A stretch of DNA of 64,000 bases from Paramecium tetraurelia (Eukaryota; Ciliophora; Oligohymenophorea; Peniculida; Parameciidae), in NCBI RefSeq assembly GCF_000165425.1, contig NW_001799510.1:343459-407458 (forward strand), read 5' to 3'. Of this stretch, positions 48,415 through 62,900 are shown piece by piece. Position 1 is the first letter of the stretch; every line of letters begins with the position of its first letter. The notes under the pieces are model-generated. The model searched no databases, was not told the DNA's origin, and saw only the letters and a list, made by a program, of their open reading frames with translations. The position numbers and the translations under genes are program-made.

Positions 48415-49143
48415 TTTATGTTGTTTTATTTGTATTTCAAAATAAACAAAATACTGAAATATTAATTTCAATCATAGATCTAGCATAATAATATGATTTT
48501 GTAATATAATAAAAGTGTGAAAGTATTATTTAATGTGGACAGGATAAGTCTTGGATGATCCGACTAAAAAGTTCATTATTGTTAAAATAATATTATTTAT
48601 TAGATATTTACTATATTAGTTAGATTCCATTCAAGCTAATCTCTATATTTTAGTGCAATCAATAGACTGTAATTGAAGATATCAAATATTATAAATATAA
48701 AATAATAAAGATTAATTAAATTCTAAAAGAATATAATGGGAATTTGAAAATAGCTTATGAAGTACTCAAAACAAGGAGTATATGAAGAATAATTTATATA
48801 AAATAAGAAAACACTCATTTATTGCTGCAATATTGGAACACTAGGCTAAGCATTATGAACTTCCAATATAGACCCTTAAAAATTATTGCAAAATAATAAC
48901 TTAATTATTTTTAGGACTTTTATAACATATATTTTGAAGATGAGTTAGAAAAATCTCGTTTCTTTAGGGGATGGAACATTTTATAATTGAAAATTAAGTT
49001 TTAATAAAATCAATATTTTTATTATTAGCCATTTTATAACAAATAATTATTAGAAAAAATTGCTACCACCAAGTTAATTGATGACTTTTGTGAAGAATAA
49101 AGTGAAAATTTTATAATTTCAGGTATAAATAAATAAAAGTCTA
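48415..49143. other. AT-rich region with unresolved plus-strand ORF fragments
   Basis: Between convergent genes. Short plus-strand pieces look partly coding: MWTGQVLDDPTKKFII (near 48537), KEYNGNLKIAYEVLKTRSI (near 48730-48783, UBA/CUE-like in pattern), MKNNLYKIRKHSFIAAILEH (near 48783), and DFYNIYFEDELEKSRFF (near 48915). I could not join them with convincing introns. Either a small split gene or chance frames. Confidence 0.3.
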
Positions 49144-50870
49144 TCACACAATTTCATTATGGATAGAACACTCATAAATTTCAAGCTCATCTACTTGAAA
49201 TTCAGTTTTACCAGCTAAACAACCTAATCCATTTATATTATTGCAGATATTGTTTTTTTTATTACAACAATCAACGAATATCTCAATATCATTGCCAAGT
49301 TTTAATAAATAGTTGGAATTGATAGCTAATTTCAACTCTTTTTTGTAATCCACCCTTTTCTTACTTTAAAAATTAATTATTTATATTCGACTGTTTTAAT
49401 TAAATATTCCAAAAACTGAATCATTGTCTACTGATCGAATAAGAATCAAGATGGAAGTTGCTTTTTTAATAGAGGTTAACTATTCTTCTGATGCAAGATA
49501 AAAATTATTCTCGGTTCTAATAAAAACATGGAGATATACCCTCGATACAATAATTTGAATTTAATTTACTGATAGATTTTGGCATTCAAAATCTCTCCCA
49601 AATAAGAGAGTTCTGACAGGGTGAAAACCGTTTGAGGTGTGCTATTGAAATGCAGTTGGCTTTTAAAAAATGTGTTGTCACTTTAATCGATCGATGAACT
49701 CTCCAATGGAATAGATTCAGCTACTTGTTGTAATACAAATTAGGAGGACTCAATGTCTTAGGAATTCGAATTATTCAAATTGCTAGCGTTGATTGAGGTT
49801 TTCTTTTGATTTTCAATTAATTATTGTAGATTTTCAATTCTTTCTTCGAGCATCTTAGATTTTAATTATAGTTCATTATTCTCTTTGATTGAGCACTTAA
49901 AGGATAGAATAGAGAATTAGTACTTATAACTTCATTTTAAGTTCTTCAATATCTCTCTGTTATTCGATAATAAGTTTGGAGGACCTATCGGAACAAGAAG
50001 CTTAGGTTAAATTGAAATTGTACATGAATTGACGCTGCTGGAGTATGATTTGCCCATGAAGGTTTGCAATCTTCTAGCATCATTGTCTGAATAGATGTCT
50101 TCAACTTTGTATATAGAGTTGACAATTTTAATTGTGTTTTCTTGCCTTTCTTCTTAAGTTTGAAATCTAATATTTACATAATACTGTATAATTTTGAGAA
50201 TATCATCTGGAGTTAAGAACTTTTCAGGAAAGGATTTCTTATTTTTTTATTCATTGTGAAATGATAGAAGTTTGATTAGGATGTCTTCTTTTAAATGTAA
50301 AACATTGATAGGGATGTCATCATTTTGTTTAGTGCAACAAATAGAATAATAATTTTATCGATAAAACTCTAATTTTTGTATGGGCAATATGATTTTCCAT
50401 AATTGAGGATTTTCATCCAAATAATCAATATATTTTTCTCTTAGTGATTCAATTTCATATAATTCAGCTAGTGTTAATACAATATGAATATCTATTCTTT
50501 GGAAGTTTTCGTATAATGAATCCTAAAGAGTAGTGATAAAATTATTAATTTATAGAAAGTGAGAGATTTTATAAGCAGAGTAAAATTCTTCAGCTTTGTA
50601 AATGTGATACTGGTAACCATAAAAACAGTTGAGTATTTTTTAAAATACTACTCCATCGTGTTTGCCGGGTATAACTTTAAATTTGGAGTCACTATTATGC
50701 AGTTGCGTTTCGAAATATTGGCTTCTTTTTTTAAGTAACCTGATCTACAATTAAAAAGTTTCTTTGCCATTCAAAACCAATATGATATCTGCATTTGGAT
50801 CAATTGGAAAATGACTTTACAAATCATTGTTTTCAATATTGACAAATTTCAAAGTGGCCAATGAATTCAT
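49144..50870 (-). CDS. BTB/POZ - coiled coil - TLDc protein
   Basis: 550 residues after removing introns 50001-50023, 49896-49923 and 49517-49539. N-terminal BTB/POZ domain: DPNADIILVLNGKETFQLQI, LLKKRSQYFETQL, FQKILNCFYGYQYHI, with a BACK-like helical part (IVLTLAELYEIESLREKYI). A coiled coil follows (SSKLIIEQQRDIEELKMKLQ; MLEERIENLQQLIENQKK). The C-terminus is a TLDc domain: LSYLGEILNAKIYQQIKFKL, LYRGTENNFYLASE, ILILIRSVDNDSVFGIFN, and the end FQVDELEIYE. BTB usually dimerises and recruits cullin-3; TLDc occurs in oxidation-resistance proteins and V-ATPase regulators. The ends of all three introns restore frame exactly, so the model is solid. Confidence 0.85.
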
Positions 50871-50940
50871 AGAATGAATTATATAAAAAATATTATTGTC
50901 ATTGTTTATATAATAATAATATAATATATTTATCAAAATC

Positions 50941-53900
50941 TCATTCGGTTGAGCATAAGAGTGCAACTCCTCTTAACTTCCATTTATGAGCACCTGTACC
51001 TTCACAAGGCAATCCAACTCTACAAATGAGATATTTGTCAGTTCTTCTTGGATACTAAGATGAATAACACAAAATAATACCTTATAAACAGGACAACTGT
51101 AAGTTGAAGAATTCTTTTCAGCATCAGCACCCTTCTTCTTATTGATAGCAGTGACATAAAGGATGGGCAAAGGAGCAAACATCTTCTTAGGTTCAGACTC
51201 ATCAAGTCCATTTCTACTCCATTTGCATCCCTCAAGAGATAATCCACTCACATAGACACCTTCTGATTGAATATCTCTGATTTGTTCATATTCTCTTTCT
51301 TTAACTTATGTGGATTGTACAACATCATCCAATGACCAAGCATCCTTGTCTCCTGGTTTGCCCTTGTGCATACGAGTGACTTCTTATTTGACTGCAGTCA
51401 AGAACCCTTGAGGATTGAAGAAACCACCAAGCCAAAAGTGATTGGGTCTGTTGCTCTTCAACCAATCATTTAATTGTTTATTACGATCTATCAATGAACT
51501 GAACCATGCTCCTAGAGTGGGCAAGATCCATGAGATTTCGACACCTGTAGCATCATAAACCCAAGTAAGAGGTACTTTGGCATCATACATCGAATTGATA
51601 GCATCTAAAATATCAGGAGTCATGATGATCTGTCCATCAATTGCATCAATGACATCTGACAATGTTTTTCTGCAAATGGCAATAACTATTTGCATTCTTT
51701 GGATTTCTTGATATAAGAAAATGTTAAGTGGCACAGTCAATCCCTTATCTGGAAGATTCTTTGGACCTGCTAATTTACGAACTTGTTCTCTAACTTCCAG
51801 ATCAACATAGTCTGAGGGTAATTTAGCTAATAACTCTCTAGCTTTATCCTAGACTATTTCTTCTCTTGTTTTTCCACCGCCACCGCCGGAATCCTTTGGT
51901 CTAGTGTCCATAATTGTTATAATCATCTCAGTAGATTCTTTCTTTCTAAATGTAATATCAGCATTAACATGTAATCCAAATACTTCAGGATTATCAATGT
52001 CTGGTAATTACTTAATGACATCGTGATACTTAATGAGTTCTGGCATTTAAGTTGTGGCAGGGATTTTGTATTAGAATTTAGTTGGTTTAGTACCACCTCC
52101 TGCATCAAATGGTGCTTCAGCTATAACATACTCATTTCCAAAGATTGCTTCCTTTAAGTAATCTTCACCATAGGCATTAAACAATTCTCTATCCAAATCA
52201 TCAGTAATACGACCACCATATTGCACTTCACAAATCATGTATCTAATGACATTCATATTCAAGTTCAAGTTTGGTGATTATGAAGGAGGTCCACTAAGGA
52301 ATGAATTCAAGTATTTTTCAATAAATGCAAGGGAGGCTTCAAGATCTGGATTATTAAATTCGTAAGGTACACACCATCCAAGAGGACCGAACTTACGTCT
52401 TTCAATGACAATTGAATGTAAGAAACAAATTGTATAGATAAGACTTCTCCAATTTGGATGTTCGACCTTTTCCAAGAATTCTTAGGTGATGATTGTAGTA
52501 AAGGTCTTATATAAACCTGCCTTCAATCCCTTAGGTGGTTCATTTGTAACTTTGATAGTCTTTTGTAATAGACCCAATGGGAATCTAGGATGTTATTCAC
52601 AGGTAATCCACAATCTGAAGTCATCATTTATGGTTGCCTCTGGATTAACAATGGTTTCGATTTCTTCCATGAATTTAAGACCCAAATGACAATTTTAGAG
52701 AATAACCCACATACCAGTTTCGAAACCATTCTTAATGACTCTTCTGGCAGCTTCTTCTTGACCTTCTCCCATTGACACTTTTTCACAAAATACTTTTCTC
52801 TTCTTTCTTGAGAGATCATCTATAGATGAAGTAGGATCAGCACCAGCAGACAATAAGAATAATACTGGATCAGTTTTGGAACTTTCTGCCCAAATAGAAT
52901 CAATAGGATATGAAATAGGAGCAGTAAATTCTTTGCCAAGAGTTGCATTAATAAAATGAGTAGCAGCAACTAAGGTTCTATCTTCTTTAAGTGATCTTAC
53001 GAGACATAAGGAAATGAATGGACCAATTTCTTTGTCTGCTGCTATACGTTCAGCAAAATCTGGAATTGGTGAATTTTCAGGATCATTTCTATCATTCCAT
53101 TATCTCCATTGTTGTTCATTTCTAGAAATGGATTCTGGTAGATCTCTAAAGAAGGCCATTTGATCTCCATTGAAATGATGTCTAGACAAGGCTAAAATGT
53201 TGAGCCATTATTTCTCATCCAAGAATTAGAATGGTTTCTGTTTTTCTGCTTTTGCATCCAAAGCTGCACCACTCTTCAAGAATTGTGATACATCTCCAGC
53301 ATTAATTTTTTTGTCTGTTTGTTTAACTTTGAAACACATCATTAAAATGAATGAAATCTTATCCTTTTCAAATAGACCTCTATTGACATACTTATAAACA
53401 TAGAAGGTGAGATATTTAATGATGTTATCAACTCTTTTAGAGGGTAATGTATTTCTTTCAGATTGATCAATAGAATCATTAAACAACTTCAAGAATTGTT
53501 CCAAAGAGGAATTATACATCCAATTGATTAATGAGACTTCCAAAATAGTGAAATACAAGGCTGAACCTCTGATTGCAACTGGTCTATATTATTCTCTCTT
53601 TTCATTAATTTCTCTGGTCTTGACTTCAGCATCCAACAATTTCACTGAAACTTCTTTGGCTTAAGTCTTTGTACTTCCCAACACTTCAATCAAACCTTCG
53701 TCTTCCAAAAGATTACCAGAAGATTGAGTCAATCTTTCTAACAAATTCTTATCTAATCTTTATAGATCTTTCTTATTTTAATTGACATCTGCCAATAATT
53801 AATTGAGAGAGTCTTCCAAAGCTTTTTATTCTTTACTGATGACCTTACCCAACAATTATTATTCTAAACCACCTTGAGTAACAGTAAAGTCAATGATGGT

Positions 53901-56900
53901 TGTCTTGGCTGATAATTCAGGAGAGAATGTAGGATTGGCTAATCTACAAAACATAAACAATTTAAATCCATCATCAAAGTCCATTTATGTACCTCCAACT
54001 TCAATATACTTATTTTTCTTGGCTTTGACTTAGATTTACTTTTCAAGAACTGGATCCAACATAGGATCTACTTCATTCTCGATATTTTCAATAATCAAAC
54101 ATAATCCATCTTACATACATGGTTTTAAGAAGTTATCTTTGAATTTAGGATGATTCAATGTAGTAATGCATCTGAAGGGTTCAATTTTGTCAGCGAACTT
54201 TTATCTGATCCAGTAATTACCTTGTCCTTATGGATCAATTAACAAAGGATATCTGGTTGAATTGGTAACCATGATACCATTTTGAATGGACAATTCATCT
54301 TTAGGTAATCCCTATAAGTTCCATTCTCCTACTGTGGCATCATCGACTAAAAACTATGTCAGATTCAATCCTGGTGTAACTGGAACACCTCTTCTCTTTT
54401 GATCATTTACGAAATAGTCTCCTGCCAATAACTATCTATATTCTGCATTGAATGGACCACAATAAGAAATAAATGAGGTAGCCAATGAACAATTACCAAT
54501 TAATTTGCGTTTTTGATCAGCTATTTCTGTGGCTCCTTATCCCCATCTAGCCTTTTCATCTGAAAGTGATTCAATCAATTATCTAGCTGTAGTAATTCTC
54601 TTTTTAGTTTTATTTGATTTTTGTTCCAAAAATGATTTCTCTTCCATTTACTTGTTGAATGTCTCCTTCAATTTAGCCAAATACTCCTTGATTTCATTCA
54701 AATCTCTTTCAGCCTTTGCCAATTCCTTTCTTGCCACTTCAAGACGACCTTCTTAAATTTACAAATAGACCTTCTTAGGCTTAACGATCTTTGACTTCTC
54801 ATGATATTCATAAATAGCCTTAACCCACTTCAATAGACCTTAAGCAGCCTTTGAAGCACTCTAAGCCTTCTCCTCACTAAACCATTCTTATGACATGTAT
54901 GGTTACAATAATTCAATAGTTTCCTCATTAATACCATCTTTCTCAAATCCCTTCAACTTGTTTAAGAAGTTCATATCAAAAAGTACTGATTTACCACCTT
55001 CATCAAATGAATCTTTCAAGAATTGATAATCAACCTTACTGATCTTCACAGTGAATGATTGAACTGGCAATAATTTACCCATGAAATAAACTACAATTGA
55101 GTCTATAATGGCTTTCATAATGTCCATCAAAGTCTTCATGGCCTTCATTTCATCAATATCCTTCTTATCCAAAGAATCGACGGCTTCTTAAGCTCTTATG
55201 AGAGCAGGCATAGCAGCAGCCAAATCTTTCTCTGCAGCTTGTTTCTCACTTGCAATCATCTATGCTTATTTCATACATTAAGCAGTGGTAGCCTCGACTT
55301 CATCATTCTTTTAATTGGCCTTTTTGCTTTCTTTCTCCAAATCTTCTAATAATTTCTCAGTCTTTTCTGATGCTTCCTTTAATTAAGCCTCTTCTTCTCT
55401 TAAAGAAACACCCATCTTTTCTATTTGTTTAGCTGCTTCATTAATCTTATTCAAACCAATCTTGTATGAATTTTCTTGAAGATCTAATTCAGCATATTTT
55501 TTCAAATACAATTCCTTATAAGAATTCAAATAAGAAAGATAACTCTTTGGTGTAACATAAACTTGTCTTCTCATCTTTTGGAAGTAAAGTTCACAAACAG
55601 AGTTAACCATAATATGTACATTACCCATATGTTTCATCAATTCTTCCTTGATATCATTAGTTGTATCTAATTCTTTGAAATTCTTGATGAATGTTTCAGC
55701 AACACTAACCAAAGCAGCTTCAGGCCATGGCAAGAACCAATCAATTGTACATTCATTGAACAAAGCTGGGAATTTACGAGATCTGTCTCTGAATTTCTAA
55801 CCTACTGGTGAGAAGCACAAAATAATATGCAAATTATCTCTTATTCTATCAACCAAATAGGCATATAAGTCACTCTAAGGAGGATCAATATTACCCAATT
55901 GTTTCTCTTTGACATAATCATTTCTGACATCAGCCAACCAAACTTCCTTTTCATCCTTTGCCAATAAACCAGCCACTTCTCCTGTTGATAAGATCATATT
56001 GATATATTCTAAGAATTCCTCTTTCTTCACTTCACTATCTGTCAATATAAATGTAACCTATTTACCAAGATGGCCAGCCCAATCAAACAATTTCTTAATT
56101 TCTTCTTTCAAGTCTTTCTCACTGAAATTTTTAGTCAAAATAATTTAATAGCATACATTTTTCAAGATATCAGCAGCCAATCTTGTCAAGGATTATTTAC
56201 CTGAACCACCAACTCCTACCAATAAAGCATTGGATCTTGGTTATTTAATTAATCTTGAAATACGCAACAAATGTTTGATAGCATCGTCGAAAAGCACTAG
56301 ACTCATCTTCTTTGCTGGATATTTATCATTGTAATCTTGTAAAAGAGTATTGCATCTTAATCTTAATCTGTCAATAGAATTGACTCCCTCATCAAATCTT
56401 TTCAGCTTCAACTTCAACTAATCCATCTTCATTCTTTATATCTTCCTTCAAGAAATCGCACATTAAGAATAACTTCTCCTTGCTGTATTTATCTTAGATT
56501 TCACTATCTAAATGGTTATATAGATCCAAAGCAATATCTTTAATGTAATTACATACTTGATCCTTATCCTTTTGGTTAGTCATTTTATCTACAAAGACTC
56601 TTTCACATTCATGCATCCACAATCCAACTAAAAATACATCTGATTTCATTGGTCCAACTTAAGCAGCAGTGTTTATTGTTTCCTTTCTTACTGATAAGAT
56701 ACCCTTGAAGACACGGGATAGATCTCTCATATTGAACACATAATGGAATTTGGCTGGTGTTGGTAACATAGTTGCTTTGACTTTATTCCAAATTTAAATG
56801 GTTGCACCAGTTAATGTATCAATAGCTCTATTCACATCAGCTGAGAAGTATTTAGCCTTGAATTAATGTTTGATGATGGGACCATAAATGCCTTCAACTG

Positions 56901-59900
56901 AGAGTGGCAAAATCATATTGAAAATGACTGCTTGTCTCTTCAATCTGTTAGGGATATCATTTCTACCACCTCCTGGATGTTACATAGCTCCGATGTATGT
57001 AAGGTTTTTGATACCTCTGAAGTTACCTCTTTAGGCTTTGTCTAACATATAGAAACCACCCTAATCGATGAGTTGTCTAACTATTTCCAAGGTGACTTAA
57101 TCTCCCCACTTATTTACAAAAGGCATAGAAAGATCATCAATGAATACAGTCATGTTTTTATTTTGAGGAGGAGCAAAATCTTTACCTATTTTGAAATCAC
57201 ATTCAGCTTCAATAGCAGCTTAGAAGTGACTAGGTAGAGTAGCAGATGAAAAGTTGATTCTCTTGAACAACATCTTTTCTTTGTTGAATTTGTTGGCATA
57301 CATAAGCACACTTGATGTTTTGGCTGTACCACTACCTCCGACTAAGATAACGTAACTGCAACTGACTGGTGGTTATGGTGATGCCTTTGGTTGATTAAGA
57401 ATGTAGGATAAGATCATTTCGGCTCTAAATGAATCGACAGTAGGCATGAGTAATTGAGAGAATTAAAATTTATCTGGAGCCTTCCATTCTTCTGGTGATA
57501 TCAGTTTCCATTCACATGTTCCTCTTTCATCTAAGTAGATGTAGTAATCGAAGACTGTTTCACCATCCTTAGCTTTGTATGGAATTGGGGCTCCTTTTTA
57601 GGCAAAGAATTCATGGAATAAGATTCTATCTTGCACTTCATAGATACCACCTACTCCCCAAGTCAAAGCAAAGACAACTACTTTCTCATAATCTTATTCA
57701 GTCAATGTTTTGTTAGCATTTACCAATGGTCTCAAAATACCATTGAGGAGATTTAAGGTTTGATAGACCCTTAATACATAAGAGATATCCATAACTGGAT
57801 TCTTGCATGTCTTGTCTATTGTTTCTAAGATAAGGTGAGTGTTAAAGTATTTATTGAGTAGAACATTCAATTTTTCTGATTCATCAACTCTTGCATCTAA
57901 TTTTCTTTGTAATATCCATCCTTTCCATACTGGTTCATATCCTAAATCTGTTGGTGAAATATAAACTTATCCACATCTACTGACTGTTGCTGGTGAAGCA
58001 TTATTCAGATTTTCTACTTCAAACACCAATTTACAATTTTCTGTCATTGGTATACGCTAACCATTGGCTAGAGTAAGAATCTTATTGTCATCTAACACTG
58101 TATTCAAGTTTTCAATCCAAATAGCATCCACTGGACCATCACAAGTAATCCAAGTAGTATGTTTATTGTTTCTGCTATTTGATTTCTACCAAATTGTACT
58201 GAAAATACCTGGAATCCAATCATCTGAGATTTCACTCTTGACACCATACATTTCTTAGGCTGTAATGGCTTTAGGATTAAGTCTTGTGATTCTGTGAGGA
58301 AGTCCCAAATCAGTTAATGAGTCTGTCAATACGGCCATAATAGTGGTCTTACCACTGCCTGATGGTCCCACTAACATAAAACCATGTCTGACCAAAGCTG
58401 TTTCATATAATTAAATGATCTTCAATTGGAATTTATCGTTATTGATTAAACCTCCTTTTCTTTAGATGACTTATGGGATCATTTTCTCAACATCTGGATA
58501 TTCCTTCTTTTTGATATCACTTTATTTAGGGAAGATATCTTGTAATAATCCATTGAACAAGGCAATATCATCAGCCACCAATTTACTCAAATTCATATCT
58601 CTTAAGGATCTCATTAAAAGCATTTCTTCATCAGATTTAAGTTCTTCTCTTTTGGTATTACCTGCTGTTCTTAACACTGATAAGATATTACGTAATCCGA
58701 AATCATAATGTCTTTATTTTGAAAGTTGTTCTTCGCATAAACGATATAAAACATTGAATTTTTTGGCTAATGCATCAATTGAGTTATAACCAACAGAAGC
58801 CAACTTGACTTTAATAATAATTTCTCTATCTGGAACCATCATAGACACTCCTCTAAATAAGGCTTTCAAGTTTTCTGGTAATTCTTATCTACCAGCATAT
58901 CCTGGATTCATTGTAATGAAGTATCCTACTTATTATTGTAATTCAATTGGAGCAACTTCTTCAGGGAACATAAATTCTTTAAGATGTTATTTCTTTGCAG
59001 TTGTAATAGCTTCTACTTACATAGCCACGACAGAAAGTACTTCCAAATCAATTCTATTGAATTCATCGAAACAACCCCATAAACCTGATTAACATAATCC
59101 CTTGAAAATCTTAGCCATATCTCTATATCTGTGTTAATCTGAACAATTTGTGACAACGACAAAGACTCCCAAAGTTCTACCCAAATCCTTAACGGTTTCA
59201 GTTTTACCAGTACCAGCTGGTCCTGCAGGAGCACCACCATAATACATAGACATAGCTTAAGCCAATGTAATGTAACATCTATCTGTCAAAGGAGTAATAC
59301 ACAATCTTTCCTTAGATCCCAAGAATTCATAGGCATATCCTTAATCCCAATCTGTAATTGAAATAACACAAGTGTCTTAATCTTATTTCCAATAAAGACG
59401 AGTCTACTTTTACCAATCGAAATCATTAATGTCTTTGCATTTCAACTCCTGAGCAATATCTCTTTGATGGACATGGATTGTGACCAATGTTTCAACTCTA
59501 GTTCTTTCTAAATTGCTTTTGTATCCTTCCAAACACATAGCTGACAATACAGCCATCATGTCTCTAATTTCTGATCTCTTTGTTTCCATGATATTCTTAT
59601 TTTCTTATCTTCCAGTCTTTTCTAATGCTTCTGTGATCTTTTGAGTCCAAATGACTTAAATACCCAACAAGGCAATTTAAGAACAATAAGCCTTACAGAA
59701 ATCCTTTAATCCCATAGTGAAACAAGCACTGCAAGCTGTTCTTGTAATATCTCTTAGTGTAGATTGCATTTGTAATTCTAAAGTCTTTAACCAACCTTCA
59801 ATATTTCCTTCACACTTAACATTTTAATTCAAATCTACAATTTCTTCATCTTTTCCTGCACTTTACATAATTTATTGGATCACTAATTCAGTAGATCCTT

Positions 59901-62900
59901 TCTTCTCTGTGTTCTTTCCAAATGTGACTTTAGTGATGGCATCAAACAACTTTTCAAAATCTTCTTGAATACTCTTTGGATCACTTCCTTGAGATAAAAT
60001 CTTTAATAAATCTTGATTAGCCACAAAGTAAAATCTTGGGAACTTCTTTCTTTTACCTTCCAAATAGGCTTCCAACATCTTTTAGCAATCTTCTAATTTC
60101 TTTTACAAATCTGGTAAAAAGTCCTTCAACATATCATTTTAACAACTGATAATAACCTTTTTGCTTTCAAATGCTTTTTCCATAATTTTCATCCAATTCT
60201 TATCAATAGCTGCAAATTACTTAGCTTATAATGGCATTTATCTAGCAATATCACCACCTGTAAATACTGGTTCCAATGCAGTCCATAACTTCTATACTTT
60301 AATCCACATATCCAATGTTTCTGAGACATCTGAGAATTCTCTGATTTTGATTTCAACTTCAACTTTGAATGGTGCAACATATCTTTATGCATTCAATGAA
60401 GATAAGGTCATTTGATCTTCTTCCAAAGTTTCTGTAATCTCTTACACACTCAAACCATTAAGCATACATGGTACATCTCTTTTTCCCCAAATTGAGAATT
60501 TGAATTCTTGTGTAGACCATCTATCCACAATATCTTTCAAACTTGTTTCAATCTTAATTTATTTATCTGCTGAATCTGTGATATCTACAATATCGTCTTC
60601 ATGAGCCAATAATTCACAATTTATGATATCAGAAATAAAGAAGTTATCAGGATTTTCATAATTCAATTACTTTCCTGTTGTTTCAACAATCTTTTACCAA
60701 TGTCTTGGCTTGATGGATGGCTTCTTCAATTCCTTGATAATGGGTAAAATCTTATTTAAATTATCTAATTCTAATTTCAACTCTTTATAGGCCTACCATT
60801 CTCTTAAGTCTCTTGGCAATGTACCACATTAGGCTGTATATTTTGTGAAATTTTCTTCCATCTAATTCAATGATTCAACTGAAACATCAGCCCAAGATTC
60901 TTCTTTCCATCTATTGATAGTTTCAATAACTTCTGAAAATAGGGAATACAATTTCTTTAGGTTTGTTAATTCATCTTAAGTCTTTTTAAGAGCTGGATAG
61001 GATTGATTTTATAAACCAAACAAATCTTCACCCTTCTTATTAATTTAATAGAACTTCTATTTCACAGAAAATTCATCCTCAAATCTACGCAATCTTTCCA
61101 TTGCATCTTTTGGTGTGATATTTTCAACCATAGGTCCATTCAATTCATAATCCTTACGGAAATCATTAACTTCTTAAATGAATTCCTTAATTGACTTCTT
61201 CAATTGCTTGAGATAATTCTTTTATTTCTATTGTAATTCCTTTCCTTTAATTTCAGCCTAACTAATCAATTGATCCCAATTTCTTCTTAACATAGATCTT
61301 TGATCCATTTCATCCTTATCAGAAATACCACCTGGTAAATAGATATCCAAAAGAGCATACATGTCTTAAACTGGATTAAATTTCAAATCAATTTCTGCTT
61401 GAATCTTACGAATATCTTCTAAACATTCCATAACATATCCTAAAGAATCAATATCCTTAACTTCCTTGGATAATTTGGTTGAATATTAATTAGTTAAATC
61501 TGTCAATTAGTCTAATAATTATCTAGCTCTTTTATGAAGATCTTAACAATAGAAATTTTTCCAATCTTTTGCATGTACTTTCAATCCACTACATAAATTT
61601 CCTGTCTTTAATTCCATGGCACCAATTTTATGAGATGCTTCAATTTTATCGATTTCTTCTTCAATTGATGTGAATTTCTTCAAGGCATCTTCATAATCTT
61701 ACAAAGTTGGGTTCTTCTTACTGAAACTATTAATGTTATCTTAGATGTTTTCAGTCCACAACCATGAGAACTTCTTGAATGATGATAAGAAATCATGAAC
61801 TTTGTTTCTTGTTCCTTAAATTGAACCGGTCAATAGCAATATGACTTTTACAATTTCCTTATCTTGAGCAATCATCTCATAAAATGAACCTTTGCTTTCC
61901 TTCTACTACAAATTCCAACTATAGAGGTCTTTAGAACATCTCAACACTGCAGTGGCTGCTCTATTAATTGCTTTCTAAATTTCATCCAAACTTGGATTCA
62001 ATCTTACTTAATTATTGAATAATTGAACATCGACTTCAAAGAATGGTTTCAAATTTTAAGTACTTGATTGTCCTGGTCCTTTCTTTCCGCATACTCTGTA
62101 TTTCATAGCATTGAGTGAATTTTAAGTTGAATTAAGTAATGCTTAATACAAATACCAGAAGTAATATCTCTTGATTCTGATGGTTTCTGTAGGGTCAGCA
62201 TAATCAACATGTGGATCTAATTTATATTCTCTAATGACAGAGAGTAAATCATCAACTGCTCTTTCGACTTCCAAATTCTTACTCATCAAATAATCTGTCT
62301 TGGTCTTTATGTATTCTTCTTACAAATTAACAAATTGATCCAAAGTCAAAGGTTTGCTTTCTTATGGTAAATGTACCAACAATACTTTACTAATGTTTTT
62401 TAAATTGTTTTCAATTCTATTTTCAATGATATCATTTATTGTGATAATCAATTATTCCAATTTATTTAATCCTGCATGAACACTCTATAAATAACTATCA
62501 ATATTCATTGATGTCCAAGTCAATGTAACCATACCAGGTCTCAAATTTCAATTCTAAATCTTCAACATGTGGACCAATCAATGTTTTGCAAATTGGCTTT
62601 ATTTTTGAAATAATTCTTTCATATTCTTTCAGAACATAAAGTAATTCATTGTAATACATCTTAAATTTATCTTCTTATAAAAGAATGATTCTTGCACTTT
62701 CTGGAATTTCAATTCCTTATCTATCTAATACTTTAGCTTCTCTAATTAATTGCATTATTTCAATATCAAAATTAACATATAATTTTTTGTTTTCATCATG
62801 TCTTACAATCAAAGTGGCTTATAATGCAGCCTTACTTCTTTCAATTTCATTTGACCAATTCTAATAATACCACATTTCATAGATTGTCAATTATTTACCC

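Noticed and set aside
54529-59092. Several plus-strand ORFs of 60-95 codons
   Set aside because: Antisense to the dynein heavy chain, which is continuous on the minus strand.
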